A DNA stretch of 64,000 nt from Carnegiea gigantea (Eukaryota; Streptophyta; Magnoliopsida; Caryophyllales; Cactaceae), in assembly GCA_029747015.1 (NCBI GenBank), contig JAKOGI010001324.1:131501-195500 (forward strand), in the 5' to 3' direction. Position numbers and translations under genes: made by a program. The notes beneath the pieces were generated by a model. It did no database searches and was not told the origin of the DNA. It worked only from the letters and a program-made list of their open reading frames with translations. Shown here one piece after another: positions 10,784 to 22,971 of this stretch (positions are counted from its first letter, which is position 1; each line of letters starts with the position of its first letter).

Positions 10784-12748
10784 TGTTCGTGCCAAAAATG
10801 TATCATTTTTATGATACTTTTATGCCTGATTTATGCTCGTTATAATTGTTATTTCTAGATTTTTATTTGATTTTATTTTGTTTTGTAGGTTTTGAACAAA
10901 GTGAGAATAATTACACAGAAATGCAAGAAAAATGCTGAAAATGCCGGAAATAAAGAACTGGGCCAAATTGACCCGATCCAAGTCCAAAAGCCCGTTTGTT
11001 TAGTCCAAAGGAAAAAAAAAAGGAAAAAATAAAACCTAAAATACCCAGCCCTCACGTGCCGTGCACATGACCCGTTACCTCCCCCCTCTTTAACTCTCAC
11101 TTTCTCTCTCCTCTCTCTCGACATTCAGCCACGGTCTAGAGACCACGAAACCCTCCTATCCCCTCCTTCACATCCATCTTCATCCCCATTCATCTCAATC
11201 ATCTCAACCCTATCTCTCTCTCTCTCTAACTCCCTCTCTCTCATTCGAATCCCACATCACCAACTTCTCCAACAAACTGCCAGTGCATCACCACTACCTC
11301 AATCCATCTCCATAATCCACATCTGGGTGAGGTTGACGGCCAAGATCGAAGGGAGACAAGCTTGAAGATATATAAAGGAAGTAGCGGCGATTGAAGCAGG
11401 GGATTAAGGTCTAATTAGGTAACAATTTTAGGGTTTTAGGTTAGGTTTAATTTTTGGTTTTAATTTCCTTTTAATTACAGTCTTTCGGAATATGGTTTGT
11501 TCTATTTCAAGTTTTTGATTTGAATTTGTATCTTGCAATTCCAGGCTGAATTTTGGGTTTAATTTCATTCATGTTTTTAAGGTTAATTTGAGGTTTAGTT
11601 TCAAGTTCGATTTCGGGTTTCAGGAACTTAGAGTTGTTCTTGGTCAGATTTCGGTCTGCTTAGCTTCGAATTCATGTAATTAGGTTAGATTTTATTAATT
11701 CTAGGTTGTAATCGCAAAGATTGTGTGAAAATTTCAAGAGAAAGGATCACTCTGAGGCTGATTAATGCATGATACTCGGCTCTATTTCAATTTTCTGCTC
11801 CATACCTTCAACGCCACCCATGGTATGGGTTTGAACTCTACTCTTCATTCTTGATTGGACGATTGCTAAGATTTCGAATCCCTCGCCCCTTTGATCAATT
11901 TTCTGGTTTGCTTGATTTAGTTGAGTCGATTATATTATGTTTGAAAGTTAGTTTAATTAATTAGAACAGCTGATTCTGGATTGGAAACCTGTTCTGTTTG
12001 AGCCTTTTGACTATGATTGTTCAGGCATGTTGCTGAGTTGATGTTGCTGGTCGATGAAAGCTGATTTAGTTGATGATATTTGGTCATGACTTAGTTGAAA
12101 TTCTTGTTTGTGCTTTTAGTTTTCTTTTCCTATAACCTGGTGATTGATAATGGATGATAATTGATGGTGTTTCCCCCCTTGTTTCTGCCTCTGATTAATG
12201 TGTAACTCACTGCTGAATTTCCCCCTTCTCTATGTTGGCTCACAACAAGAGTAATTGGTTAACTAGTGAGTTCATTTCTCATGGTTTTGGTTCACATTTT
12301 AGCTCAGTTTGGATGATTAGCCTTGATTGTTTCCTCTGTTTCTTCATTTAAATGCTGATTTAGAGTCGATTTAGGTTAAGTCCATCCCCTGTTCCTTGAC
12401 CCTTGCTATATTGGGGTTAGATTAGGCTAATTTATTTACAAATACATGATGATGGTTTCATTTTGGTTTATTATGGTTTCATTAAGGTTAGGCAAATTCA
12501 AAGAATTCATATGTTTTAGTCGATTTAGTGAGTTTGACTCGGTTGATAATCTTAGACATCATGAGCATGAGATTAAATTGCTACTATTTTAGTCTTATTG
12601 TGTTTGATTCTTGATTAGTTTAGGTTATTATCACTTGACCTTGTTTAGTGACCTCACTCTCATCCTTGTTCCCAAGGACACGACCCTCAAGTACTGCAGC
12701 GAAAGCTATACGCTTGTGGCTTTAGTTTACACTCGAAATATCCCAACA
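10784..12748 (+). repeat. probable 3' LTR of copy A
   Basis: The LTR is inferred to start TGTTCGTGCC after the weak purine tract GGCGTTGGAGTGTT and to end ATCCCAACA at 12748, after a block (CCCAAGGACACGACCC...CGCTTGTGG) that mirrors the LTR end of copy B (CCTGAGGACGACATCC...CACTTGCAG). It contains a C/T-rich 5'-leader-like stretch around 11085-11260. It is hardly alignable to the LTRs of B and C, so copy A belongs to a different subfamily. Both ends are uncertain by tens of bases. Confidence 0.5.
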
Positions 12749-14643
12749 AGGTCATAAGTGATGATGGCCGACATTATGGTGCAATCCATGCTAATATCAT
12801 ACCTTTGGCCCCAAATTTGGATATTTTGCTCAAGCGAACAGAGTTAGATGGTCTCTACAAGGATTATTCAAGGACCTTTTGAAAAACTTTTCTAACTAGG
12901 TCTACATCCTTTTGATTATCTCTATGGTTTGAGGTCTGGTTAGAGAAGTGATTATAGATTTAAGAATTCTTTTTGTTAGTTTTTCATATAAAACTTACTA
13001 GTGACTCTAACTTTTTAATAACTAAAATATTAGCACACCCAAGTGACTGGTGATTTGTAGGGGAACTTGCCCAAGTTCACGCCATAGTTCTTGTAATGGT
13101 GACTCCATCAATGAACCAGGTTGAAAGAGTCTAGATCTGATTTAATTGGGACCCAGGTTTTGTTCAGCTTATTTTGGCCTCACATGGTTTAGAGAATTAG
13201 TTAGGCTAAACTCCAGCGATATGAACAGGTTTTAAAACCCTCGAACCCGATCTGGCTTTTGCATTGGGTTTTATTTGCATCATGTTTGTTGCATTAGCAT
13301 TCATTAGGGTTGTGTCATTAGTAAATTTTACCTTGCAGTAATCTAGGTCCAACCTGCTCATGGACCGTGTAGTCTTTGGGCTATAAAGTCACTACATCAC
13401 ATTAGTCTTATAGTCTTAGAGGATGCATGTTAGGTCTTTAGGTTGCTTCAAACAAGGTAGGTTGCCTGGTCCCTAAGAGTTATACATCATCAATTGGCTA
13501 CATCATGCAATTAGAGTTATTCATGAATCCATCTATGGCTGAAGTCCATAATGCGGCCTATTAGAGTTGAAGGAATCTTTGCTTATTAGATTGTAAGTCA
13601 ATCATGCATCATTAGATGCATGAAATTAGGGCCCATGATCCATGTATAAGTCTACAGTCCAAGCACTATACCTCCATCCCTAAGTATCGAATCTATGCAA
13701 GAATCCAGCTGGATTTATTCACATACATAAATTAGCCCACTCTAGGCAAACTAAACCCAAAGAGCTAGTTTAGGAATTAGATCCAGCTTAGGTGAGTCCT
13801 AAGTTTAACCCAAATCCAATACTTGACCATATTCATTAGCACATCCCACTTGGATTTTGCCTATCTGATCCTAAATCTCCTAGCCCACTAAGCCAACCTT
13901 TTATTCTCACTTGACCAGAGTAATCAACATTCCCTTTAAAGTCATATCTAAGACTGTTAACCTTTCGTTTGCATTATTCGCTTCTATCACATTTCATCCC
14001 TCTAAAGTGACAGCTTGTTAATTAGGACATGAAAGATTAGGAAAGTATATGACTGAACCATGTGAACTGGGTGACTCTTATTAAGAGAAGAAACTAAGGA
14101 AACCCTCTGATAAGCTCATATTCAGGTCCAAAGCCAAATTCATCATCCATTTGAATAGCAAGAAATAATTAAACAAGTGAAGTCCTCGAAATACTAAAAT
14201 AGGTGGGATGGAGGAAATCGAGAAAAAAATGGAGCTAATGACTATCACACTTCAAACCATTATAAAAAATGCTCTCAAGAAGGTGAAGGAAAACTTGACA
14301 ATGAGGAGGCTCAAAAAACCGTCTAGGAAGGAAATAATGAGAAAGGGGGAGAGATGGAGAAAGAATCTGCACATGTCAATCCACAACTAGATGACATAGA
14401 TAAATTGCTTAAAGAATCATCCATATTCAATAATTACTTCATGAATCATATGTGATTCACTTCAATCCTTAAAAGAAAACTATCCTCAAATTTTAGTATG
14501 TCGGATATCAAATTTCTTAAGAGTGAAAACCTTACCACTAATTAAGAAATTTCGCGAATGCCACGAATTTGAAGGAAATTGAAATCAATGTCTTCCACTT
14601 CATATTTCCTTAGATATTTAACAAGGATGTAATGAGGTGGTAT
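12749..14643. other. decayed intergenic or retroelement leader sequence
   Basis: No gene is supported. A 54-codon open stretch from about 12735 (GAIHANIIPLAPNLDILLKR) ends in a stop at 12880 and resembles nothing I know. A possible tRNA-Arg primer site lies at 13097. At 14208-14520 there are Glu/Lys-rich open fragments in shifting frames (MEEIEKKMELMTITLQTIIK) that could be the remnant of a gypsy gag. The rest shows no recognisable signal. Confidence 0.4.
13097..13115 (+). other. possible degenerate tRNA-Arg primer binding site
   Basis: TGGTGACTCCATCAATGAA matches the first 11 bases of the TGGCGACTCCACTGGGGA type of primer site used by Tat/Ogre gypsy elements at 10 positions, then diverges. 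Glu/Lys-rich gag-like fragments about 1.1 kb downstream fit a long Tat-type leader. No LTR pair is visible, so this stays tentative. Confidence 0.25.
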
Positions 14644-14921
14644 TAGAGCTGGCAAAAAGTTCTCCGATCCGAATACACGAATTTGTCCAACTCGGAAAAA
14701 ACAGGGTACGGTCATGAATTTTTCGTCCAAATTTTGAATCCATACACAAAATTTTTTATATTTTTATTATCCAAATCTAATTTTGATTCGAATTTAGCCT
14801 TACTCAAATTGTTCAACTCGGAAAAAACTAGGTATTGGACATCAGTTTCTTGTCCGAATTTTGACATTGTCCAATTTATCCGACTTGAATTTAACCTGAA
14901 CTTGAATTTTTGCTAGCTCTA
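14644..14921. mobile_element. 278-bp hAT-type MITE
   Basis: Terminal inverted repeats TAGAGCTGGCAAAAA and TTTTTGCTAGCTCTA (14 of 15 matching when reversed) are flanked by 8-bp duplications GGTGGTAT (14636-14643) and GGTTGTAT (14922-14929), 7 of 8 identical. The 8-bp duplication and TAG-type ends are those of hAT transposons. The interior is noncoding and repeats CAACTCGGAAAAAAC twice (near 14690 and 14816). It would need a transposase from elsewhere. Confidence 0.85.
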
Positions 14922-15902
14922 GGTTGTATATACAATTGAATAATAGGAGGTTGTAAGTTGGACAAACTCCTGTAAGCAATTGCTAGGTCACTATTCATGT
15001 AATGTTGACATGTCAATCACACTTAGAGATCTAGAACTAGTTAAACATGAGGAAAAAGAAAGCGTTTTAAAATTTCCTTGCTAGAAGGAGGGCAAAGGTT
15101 CCCTATATGGTTAATTGACCCTCAGAAGCTGGCCCAGTAAGGCTATTTGTTAAGAATTTCTAGCCCACTTATAGGCAACATCTAAGATTTACGCCATCCA
15201 AAAACTCTACAGTACTGAGCAGTACCAGCATGCTCATAGAAAAATAACTAGTCAGAGAAACACCCATGAAACCTACGATGGTTACACGAGCAAGGAGATG
15301 GATGCTATAGTCCACTACACCGAAAACACTATATAAGCCCCCAATTTATAAGCGACATAACCCAATTAACTAATCATATATATAATAAACAAGGAAGCAG
15401 AAGATTAATTAAAGTTAGGATTATTATTGTCGTCCCCATTATCTAAGGGAGACTAGGATAAAGCGATTAACTAAATATTAAGATATTCAAGAATCACCTT
15501 GTAAATTTATTAAGTAAATATTAAGATATTTGAGCATTAGCTTGTAATTTACATTGAGCACTCAAGGTTTACAACCTAAAGCCATGGCGTACACAATTTG
15601 GGCCATCAAAGATAGTTTTTCCCAAAATAGAATTTACAGCCAAAAATAAAGCTCCATACTGGTTCTTAAAAAAAAAGTTTCCTAAAGACCAAGCCAACAA
15701 CAACTAACCGCGACATACTTAAGGAATTTGACGAAATAAGCTCACTATCCCGACAGCGTTCTCTACTCCTTCTAGTCTTTCCATTTCTTCCTTTAGTGTA
15801 GCTTGTGTTTCTTTCCTTAGAATAGTTAAGAAAACACAAAAACAAAAGAATGAGTTACAACTCTAGTACATTATACTTGTACCGCAAAAATATATTTTAA
15901 GA
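14922..15902. other. noncoding spacer
   Basis: AT-rich sequence between the MITE and the next element. I see no open frame of note, no terminal repeats and no domain. Confidence 0.5.
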
Positions 15903-15907
15903 GCTAG

Positions 15908-17025
15908 TAATCCATAAGAGAATGTCCTTTAGCCCCATAAAGGCTTGGTTCTTGATTATGATTCCCAAATGGATGAGGAAGAACAAAACCCACTTAGAAG
16001 ACACATTCTTAAACAAGATTAGAACACTGAGCAAGAATAAAACCCAAAACACACAATTTGTGGATTTTGTTTGTAGAAACTAGAGTCAACAAAAATCAAA
16101 ACAAGATATATTTAGGATAAGGGCTAAACCACTACCTAAACTATTCAACCTACCATACAATCTCATAAAGCCTAAGTACTAAATATTGGAATAAAGGAAA
16201 GACTCAAACTCACCACTCTCTTAGAGAGACGAAGAAAAAGCACCAAGATTTTCATTTCATAATCCAAATCTTCTAAATCTAAAAATATTACAAGGAATTA
16301 AGCGACTAAATAGGGGGATTCCCTTCTATCCAAGCTTGCACCAATCAATAGATTTACAAAGAAAGCAATCAATGAAATTCTAACAAGTTGTATAATTAAA
16401 AGAGGACGCACTAGATAATTACTAGGCTGAAATTTGCTACACATGTACTACCTTGGTAGCATACTCCACCATCCCAAACGGATGAATTTAGGGAAGATAT
16501 TTTTAGGGCAAGCTTCTAGAAGTTTCTACTAACTTCCATAAAAGCTTAACCGCTAAATCATCCATTTTCTAGCCCAATTAAGCTCTTAATTACAGTTATG
16601 CATTTTAGACCTACATTGACCCTTTGTTCGATTAAATCTCAATATCTCACTCAATGCTTGCAATCTTAAGGTGAGTCAGAGCTTTTGGAAAATAGACATT
16701 CGGGACTATCCATCTATTGTACTTTGCCAAAATTGGAGCCTGTTTACCTATTCAAAAGTGAGATGGAAGTTAAGCTAAAACTCATGACCGAAGCTGCAAG
16801 AATAAAATAAAAGTGGCTTTGGAGAAATATTACCTAAATTCCTTATTTATGGCTAGTAATTGTCTTGCCACCCAACTAAACTTACGTACACTAAGGCTCC
16901 AAGTGGGTAAAGGCACCGGAAGATCTTCCCATAACATTCCATTTCCTTGAGTAATTAATGGAGCCTCATGTCTCGAATCCTTGGCATGTTAGAGAACCTT
17001 AGTGTCGGTGGATTGTAATGCATCA
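15908..17025 (-). repeat. 3' LTR of the minus-strand gag-only gypsy element
   Basis: Aligns over its length with 18881-20009, for example GGCTTGGTTCTTGATTATGA and TTGCTACACATGTACTAC in both. In minus orientation it starts TGATGCATTACAATCC. The pair has many substitutions and small indels, so the insertion is old. Confidence 0.9.
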
Positions 17026-18146
17026 AACACCTCATGTTAAAAAGGGTTTGCCCTCAAATCCTTGAGTTTGAAATCCATTTATACTAATTGTGAGTAATTG
17101 ATACTCCCTTACTTAGGTCTAGAAATACTGAATGTGCCAAGAACTCTACCTCTCTTGAACATATAAGAGTTCGTAAAACTCTTAGGGCACGTTTTAGCAA
17201 GTTAATTGAATGCGCCAGGTCTGGCACTCATCAGCTTGTTGAAAATCCCTATGTACTCATAATAAATCATTTCAAAACGGAATGGGGGCTCAAATTCAAG
17301 AGGTATACGATAATCATCAAGGGGCATTACTCCATGAAATGCTTCTTTCTAAAATTCATTCAAAGGTGATTGAACTAAGGGGTGTTAAGGTGTCACTTCC
17401 TCATGTGTATTTGGTGCAAGCAAGATTAAGGCAACTGATGATGTGCTCATACTAATGGTTCTCTCATCCTATGTCTTACTCATGTAGAGGCTTTTATCAC
17501 ATCCCTCCATTGGTTTATATTTAGGAGGTGAAGGTAAAGAAGCAAATGTTAATGCTTGCATTGGTGTTTGTAGAAGTCATCTCCATCACAACTCACATAA
17601 TAATCAAATAACCATGGTCCACTAAGCAAACTTTGGCAAGCACTCAAAGGACACATCCGATACAAAGCCTCATTTCTAAACTTGCTTGTTAAAAATAAAA
17701 GTTTCTCATTGAAAATGAAAGTAGGGCTTCTCTGGTGATGTTTACCCCAATTTTCAAATCAGGATGATAGAGATCCTTAGAGTGAGAATGAGGGACAATA
17801 GGTAGTATAACCTCCAAGATGAGCTTTGATTCAACTTCTTTCTCTTCAAGATCCAGAATGATCCTATTTTCTTCATTGGCCTCTTCTTTAACCTGAACTT
17901 GACCTTGAATCTCTACGACATATCTACTTGAGCTTGAGTTTGAACCTCCATAATTTCTTCAACATGAGGATCTAGTGATGTAGAGTCTAGATTGGTAGCT
18001 TGAGGAGAGCTTTCACTCATGACCAAGTTTTGCTCATCCCTTGTTTGATCAAAAGCTACAATAAGCTAAGGTCCTTATTATACATTGATCTCTTTTTAAG
18101 CAATAATAGGTCCTTCCTTCATGAGTTCTTGCTTAACGGGTACAGC

Positions 18147-18440
18147 TTAGTAGAATCTCTTATCTATATATGACTTAAGCCATCTCCAAGCCTTGATTCT
18201 AGACTTGCCCTTAAGAGCTCCTTCCCTTCTAAGGCATCTAAACCAATAAAGGGCAACACCTTGGAGCTCTGGGATGGCTATCAAAAAATTATCTAAATTA
18301 GAGCAACCTCTCGCCCTAGGGTGACCCTCAATGGCTTGAACCCATTTTAAGTAGTAGTTTGGGTCAAAACTACCTTCAGAATAAGGTGGTTCTCTGATAA
18401 CCTCTTTAAATTGTGCTATTTGACTTGAGAGCCTCCTCAC
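18147..18440 (-). pseudogene. gypsy gag fragment
   Basis: An open stretch of 97 codons reads EPPYSEGSFDPNYYLKWVQA, then LQGVALYWFRCLRREGALKG and AWRWLKSYIDKRFY. This is the order of the Ty3/gypsy capsid domain: proline-containing start, the D-x-YL-x-W segment, the A-x-x-WF/W-W helix, and the W-x-x-(L/M)K-x-x-(I/M)-x-x-RF segment. It is shorter than a full gag (usually 300 or more residues). Further minus-strand coding-like pieces in other frames continue to about 17500 with stops (for example ESSPQATNLDSTSLDPHVEE). No zinc knuckle, protease or RT motif was found. It belongs to the element at 15908-20009. Confidence 0.75.
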
Positions 18441-18880
18441 TATATATTAAAGATCAAGTATGACAATATCTTTCATAAGATAGATAAAAGTAGTGGAGAA
18501 TGGCTTGAAGAAGGTGGCATGATCATGCTTACAATAGCACGGGCAAGAAAAAGAGAGTTTAGAGGGTGGCATAGATGTGCTGGGTGGCAGGGGCTAGTCG
18601 TGTCAAATTTCTTTGTGAAAATTCTCAAGTGCAAGAATATGGCATAGGGGGATAGGGGCATGCCAAATTTCTGGTTTGGGGTTTTTTTTTTAATTTTGTA
18701 TTTGGGTTAGGAATTATATTTGGGCTATTTTTAGGGGTTTTTTTGGGCTAAATGAGGAGATTCAGAGAAGAAAATCTAAAGGTGAAAACAGTCAAGAAAA
18801 TGGTAGAAGCAAATCAAACACCAAGATTGAAGTTTTTGATGCTTACCTAACATGAAGAAACTTTCTGCCTTAGTACCAAA

Positions 18881-20009
18881 TGATCTATGGCATAATAGTA
18901 TAATACCCTTTAGGTAAATAAAGGCTTGGTTCTTGATTATGATCCCTAAGTGGATGAAGAAGAAGAATAACCCACAAAAAGTAGCACTTGGATGAAAAAT
19001 TCTCAAACAAGACTACAACTCCAAGCAAAGAGATAAACCCAAACACACATAAAGTTATGGATTTTGTTAGTGGAAACTAGCATTAAAAAAAAATCAAAAG
19101 AAGATATTTGTAGAGAGATAACAAGCACTACCTAAACTATTCAACTAATTATTCAATCTTATAAAACCTAAGCACCAAAAATTGGAATAAAGAGAAGACT
19201 CAAATTCACCACCCTCCTAGAGAAATGAGAATTGAGATTTTTGTAGAGAGATAAAAGCACCAAAATTTTTATTTCATAATCCAAATCTTTCAAATCTGAA
19301 AATATTACAAGGAATTAAGCGATTAAATGGTGGGATGTCCTCCTCTCCAAGCTTACCAACTAATAGAATTATAAAGGAAACAATTGATGAAATTCTAGCT
19401 AATTGTACAATTATTTAAAAGGGGGACCACAAGATAATTACCAAACTGGAATTTGCTACACATGTACTACATTGGTGGCATACTCCACCATCCCAAATGA
19501 ATGAATTTGGGGAGTTATTTCTGCTGCAAGCTTCTAGAAATGTCTACTAACTTCCCATAATGGCTTAGCCCTTAAAACATCCATTGCTGGCCTAATTAAG
19601 CTCTTAATGAAAATCATGCATTTTTAAAGCTGCACTAGCCCTTATTTTATTAAAGCTTCATATCTCACTCAACACTTACAATTTTAAGGTGATCGATAGC
19701 TTGTTCGAAAATTAGAGCCCATTTGCACATTAAAAGTGAGCTAGAAATTGAGCTAAAAATCTTGATTGAAACTACGAGAATTAAACAAGAACTAGCTTTG
19801 GAGAAATATTATCTAAGCTCTTTATTTATGGCTACTAATTTCCTTGTCACCCAACTAAACATACTTGTAACTCATTTAAGGCTTCAACCGGGTAAAGGCA
19901 TAGGAAGATCTTTCCCTAACACTCCATTTCCTTGAGTAATTAAGGGATCTTCATGCCTTAACCCATGACTTATTGCAGAACCTTGGTGTCAGTCGCTTGC
20001 ACCATATTA
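18881..20009 (-). repeat. 5' LTR of the minus-strand gag-only gypsy element
   Basis: Right copy of the LTR pair, ending next to the GCTAG duplication at 20010-20014. In minus orientation it ends CCATAGATCA and is followed by the possible primer site. An open frame within it (19723-19935) has no domain and reflects LTR sequence only. Confidence 0.9.
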
Positions 20010-20014
20010 GCTAG

Positions 20015-20524
20015 TGAGTGCACATGTACTTTTAAATTGGAATTTTAAAAATTAGTCAAATGCAATACTGTATTTGATAATTTATTAAAAGTTCATTCCT
20101 ATCTTGGGTTAAGGCCTACATTTACATACAATTGCTATGGCAAGTCCATAAGATCATCACAATCATTAAATATATCAATTTATTCATGAACCTTGATTGA
20201 TTAGGAAGGGCATTTTAGAAGTGAATTGTGATTGTAACTATGAGTTATAAACTTTGTTATGAGATGTGAAGTGGGCCCTAACTAAATTACAAAACTTAAT
20301 GGATGTTAATACAAATAAGTATTTTTGGAAAGGTATAAGAAATAGCATACTTGTAGAAGTTAAATATTTTATTCTATATCTCAGTTCATGGCCCTTCTTT
20401 CTGTAAAATTTTAGGTTCTATGTTCAAGAATTTCTATGCTTATGTTTTAATGGCACTATACACTTTTCAATTTATAGGTTTTTGGGAACTAGTAAAAAAT
20501 AATTATACATTTCTTTTGTGAAGT
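20015..20524. other. noncoding spacer between two elements
   Basis: About 500 bases of AT-rich sequence separating the GCTAG and TAAAC duplications. It is the target DNA of both insertions. No feature is visible. Confidence 0.5.
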
Positions 20525-20529
20525 TAAAC

Positions 20530-21806
20530 TGTTAAACCATAAATCATGATAGTTCATACCCTTTTATTGTCTAATAATTGTTTGAAATAAATTAGTTAAT
20601 TAGAATTTTAATAATATGTTTGTTCATTTTATAGGGATTGGAAAATTTTGGGCAAAATGAATAAAGTTTTCAAAGTTTGGACCAACGGAAGATAAAACAA
20701 AGAAAGAAAGCAGCACAGGCAGAAGCCCACGACCAGCAATAAACTGAGGCCCAAATGGAGGCTAGCTAGCATTCTTCTCCCCTGTTTTCCCTCCTTGGGT
20801 CGGCCCACAAGCTCGTTGTGCTTGCTTTCCCCAGTCTGCCTCTCTTCTTTTATTTTTCCTTACTCGCTCGCAGCCCATTTCATGCCCCAGGCCCAGGAGC
20901 CTCTCTTCTCTCTTTTCTTTCTTCCCATAGGCTGGGCTTAGGTTTTTTTTCTCGGGTCCAGCTTGCTACCCCACTCCTATCTCACTTGAGTGAGGCACGC
21001 GAGCCTCATGTGATCAGATCTTTTGCCCCCGCCGCTTCTTCTTCTTCCTTCCTTTCTTCTTCTTCTCGGTTCACAGCCCAGAGACAAGCACGAGAAAAAA
21101 ACAGAGCCCCTGTCGACTGCCCCTTTGTCTACCATAACCACCGCTTTTTCCCTTCAACTTCCTCCATCATTCATCCCATTAATTCTACTAATAGTTATCT
21201 TTCATTGACATCAACAAAGGATCATTTCAAGCATTCTAGGGAGCCTTGAAAAAACTTGAAAAGCAGAGAAATGAAAGGAGTAGTAGCGATTGGTAGAGAG
21301 TAAAGATTAGGCTTTAGTGATCGTTCTCTTTGTGTATTCATTTTCTTTCTCGGTCTTTAGATTCAGTCATCTAGCCTCTCAATTTGTAATGTTCTGAAGC
21401 TTTTATTTAACTTAAAAGAGATTTGTGGGGTGGAGTTGAATTTGCTCGATTCTGGGACAAACATCATTCGTGGTTCTCGCAACTTGCTCTCATTTCTTTG
21501 CTTCAATCTGGGCATCCCTTCTTGCTCTGTGGCTTTTGGTTTGTTTGTTTTCTTAATCAGAATATTAAGGTGTTGAATTTTAGTGTTCGTGATACTATTC
21601 TCAAGTTAACTGATACTTCTCTTCATGGTCGATAGTAATATTCCGGGTTCAATGTTCTCATGTCATTAGTTTTAAGCTAATAATTCACTCTTGTTTATTT
21701 AAGCTAGGACAGGTTATTTGTATTCTAGTTTCATAATTCATCCCTGAGGACGACATCCATAAACACTACAACGATAAAACCGTACACTTGCAGAAATTTA
21801 CTTACA
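20530..21806 (+). repeat. 5' LTR of copy B
   Basis: 1277 bp, starting TGTTAAACCATAAATC and ending AAATTTACTTACA. It aligns throughout with 25777-27065; in the first 240 bases I count roughly one difference in nine. A C/T-rich stretch (about 20770-21200) gives spurious open frames. Confidence 0.93.
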
Positions 21807-22971
21807 AGTTTTTGATGCCGTTGTCGGGAATGGATTTGTGAAATCTGGTTTCGTCGAGTCGTAGTTTAGTTATTCGAGTCGTTTTGTTTTAGTTTTATAG
21901 TTGTAATTTTAGTTTTAGTTAAGTCGTTATTTTGTTTTAGTAATTTAGTTTAGTTTATTTTTGATTTTGAAATTAAGTTAATATTTTGATTTTGACTTTT
22001 GATTTTTGTTGAGATTAGTTTTATTTTAATTTTTAGAGGTTATTAGTTGCTGGAAAAAAACAGTACTCAACAATTTGGTTTAAATGCAGCGACAAGGTAG
22101 AACTAATCCCGGAAAAAAAAGAACAGTGCAGAGTTTTCTACTGATACCGAATCTGTTTGAATTTTTTGGAGCATTTCTGCTGTGATTTTTGCTGTGTTAA
22201 TATTGTTCCTAGATTCAGCATAATTTTTAGAGTTTGTATGAATTTTTCTGGAATTTTTGGGACTGTCTGGATTTTTCTGTGAATTTCGGACCTAGTAATT
22301 TGTTTGGATTTTTCTTCACAGTTTGGGGTTAGAAAAAATTCGAAAAAAACTATACTTATATCCTTTGTGATCGTGTGGACTTTTTTGTATATTTAGTTCT
22401 GATCTTAGGAGTTTTATTTTCTATTTTAATTTTATTTTTAGAATTGGGTTGTTTACGTGTAGTTTATTTTCTAATTTTCTTTTAGTTTGTTTGTGTTTGT
22501 GCTCTTGTTCTATATTTGGTCATTTTCAGTTTGTATATTGTTTTTAGGTTTGATTCACTTTGTTTATTTTGTTTTGTGGTTTAAAAGAAAAGGGAAAAAA
22601 TAGAAAAATCAAAAATCCCAAAAACAAGATCATAAAAAGAAAATGTTGTACATGCTTTGTGTGTGTGCTTCTTTTCTATTTTTTGTATTAGGTTACTTTT
22701 TGATGTTCGAGTCGTTTTGGTCTTTTTTTCCTTTTGGTCATATAGTTTTCTTTTTGTTAGTTTATTTTGTTAACTTAATTATTTGAGTGTCTTTCTTGTT
22801 GTTTTAGCCCTTAGTTTATAATTAGTGTCATAGAGTCGTTGATTGGTTTTTCCATTTTCTAAAAGACAAAAAACCTTAAAAATTGAAAAAAAATAAATAA
22901 AATCCAAAAAATTTGAAAAATTCTTAAAATTGAAAAAAAAAGATCTAAGCATACTAGTTTTTAATTTACCA
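21807..22971 (+). other. primer site and T-rich leader of copy B
   Basis: After the spacer AGTTTT comes the tRNA-Asp-like primer site, then about 1.1 kb of T-rich noncoding leader up to the start of the readable gag-like sequence. Confidence 0.7.

Larger units (their letters stand above)
7481..12748 (+). mobile_element. copy A of a tRNA-Asp-type gag-only family, 5'-truncated
   Basis: The internal region matches copy B (20530-27065) from about 7498 onward: gag-like protein, then a T-rich 3' noncoding region, a region beginning CACGAGACCTCACTCGTCCACT, and an LTR. The 5' LTR, primer site and first third of the gag are missing. Because the left side is lost, no target duplication can be tested, and the right end (12748) is inferred from the LTR-end pattern shared with B. 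Confidence 0.7.
15908..20009 (-). mobile_element. complete gag-only Ty3/gypsy element, TSD GCTAG
   Basis: Two LTRs (15908-17025 and 18881-20009) enclose an 1855-bp interior, and the whole is flanked by GCTAG at 15903-15907 and 20010-20014. On the minus strand the right LTR is the 5' LTR, followed by a possible primer site (complement of about 18864-18878, TGGTACTAAGGCAG, 10 of 14 like initiator tRNA-Met). The left LTR is preceded by AACATGAGGTGTT as purine tract. Only a gag fragment is encoded, so the element was mobilised in trans or lost its pol. Confidence 0.9.

Noticed and set aside
20818..21249. 143-codon open frame in the 5' LTR of copy B, with a 135-codon relative at 26127-26534 in the 3' LTR
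   Set aside because: The similarity follows from the LTR pair itself; the translation is Ser/Phe/Leu-rich C/T leader without a domain, and the frames differ in start and end.
21807..21835. tRNA-like sequence
   Set aside because: Only the complement of a tRNA 3' end (a primer site) is present, here and at 34065, 39392, 49010 and 52920; no tRNA gene is folded out of the surroundings.
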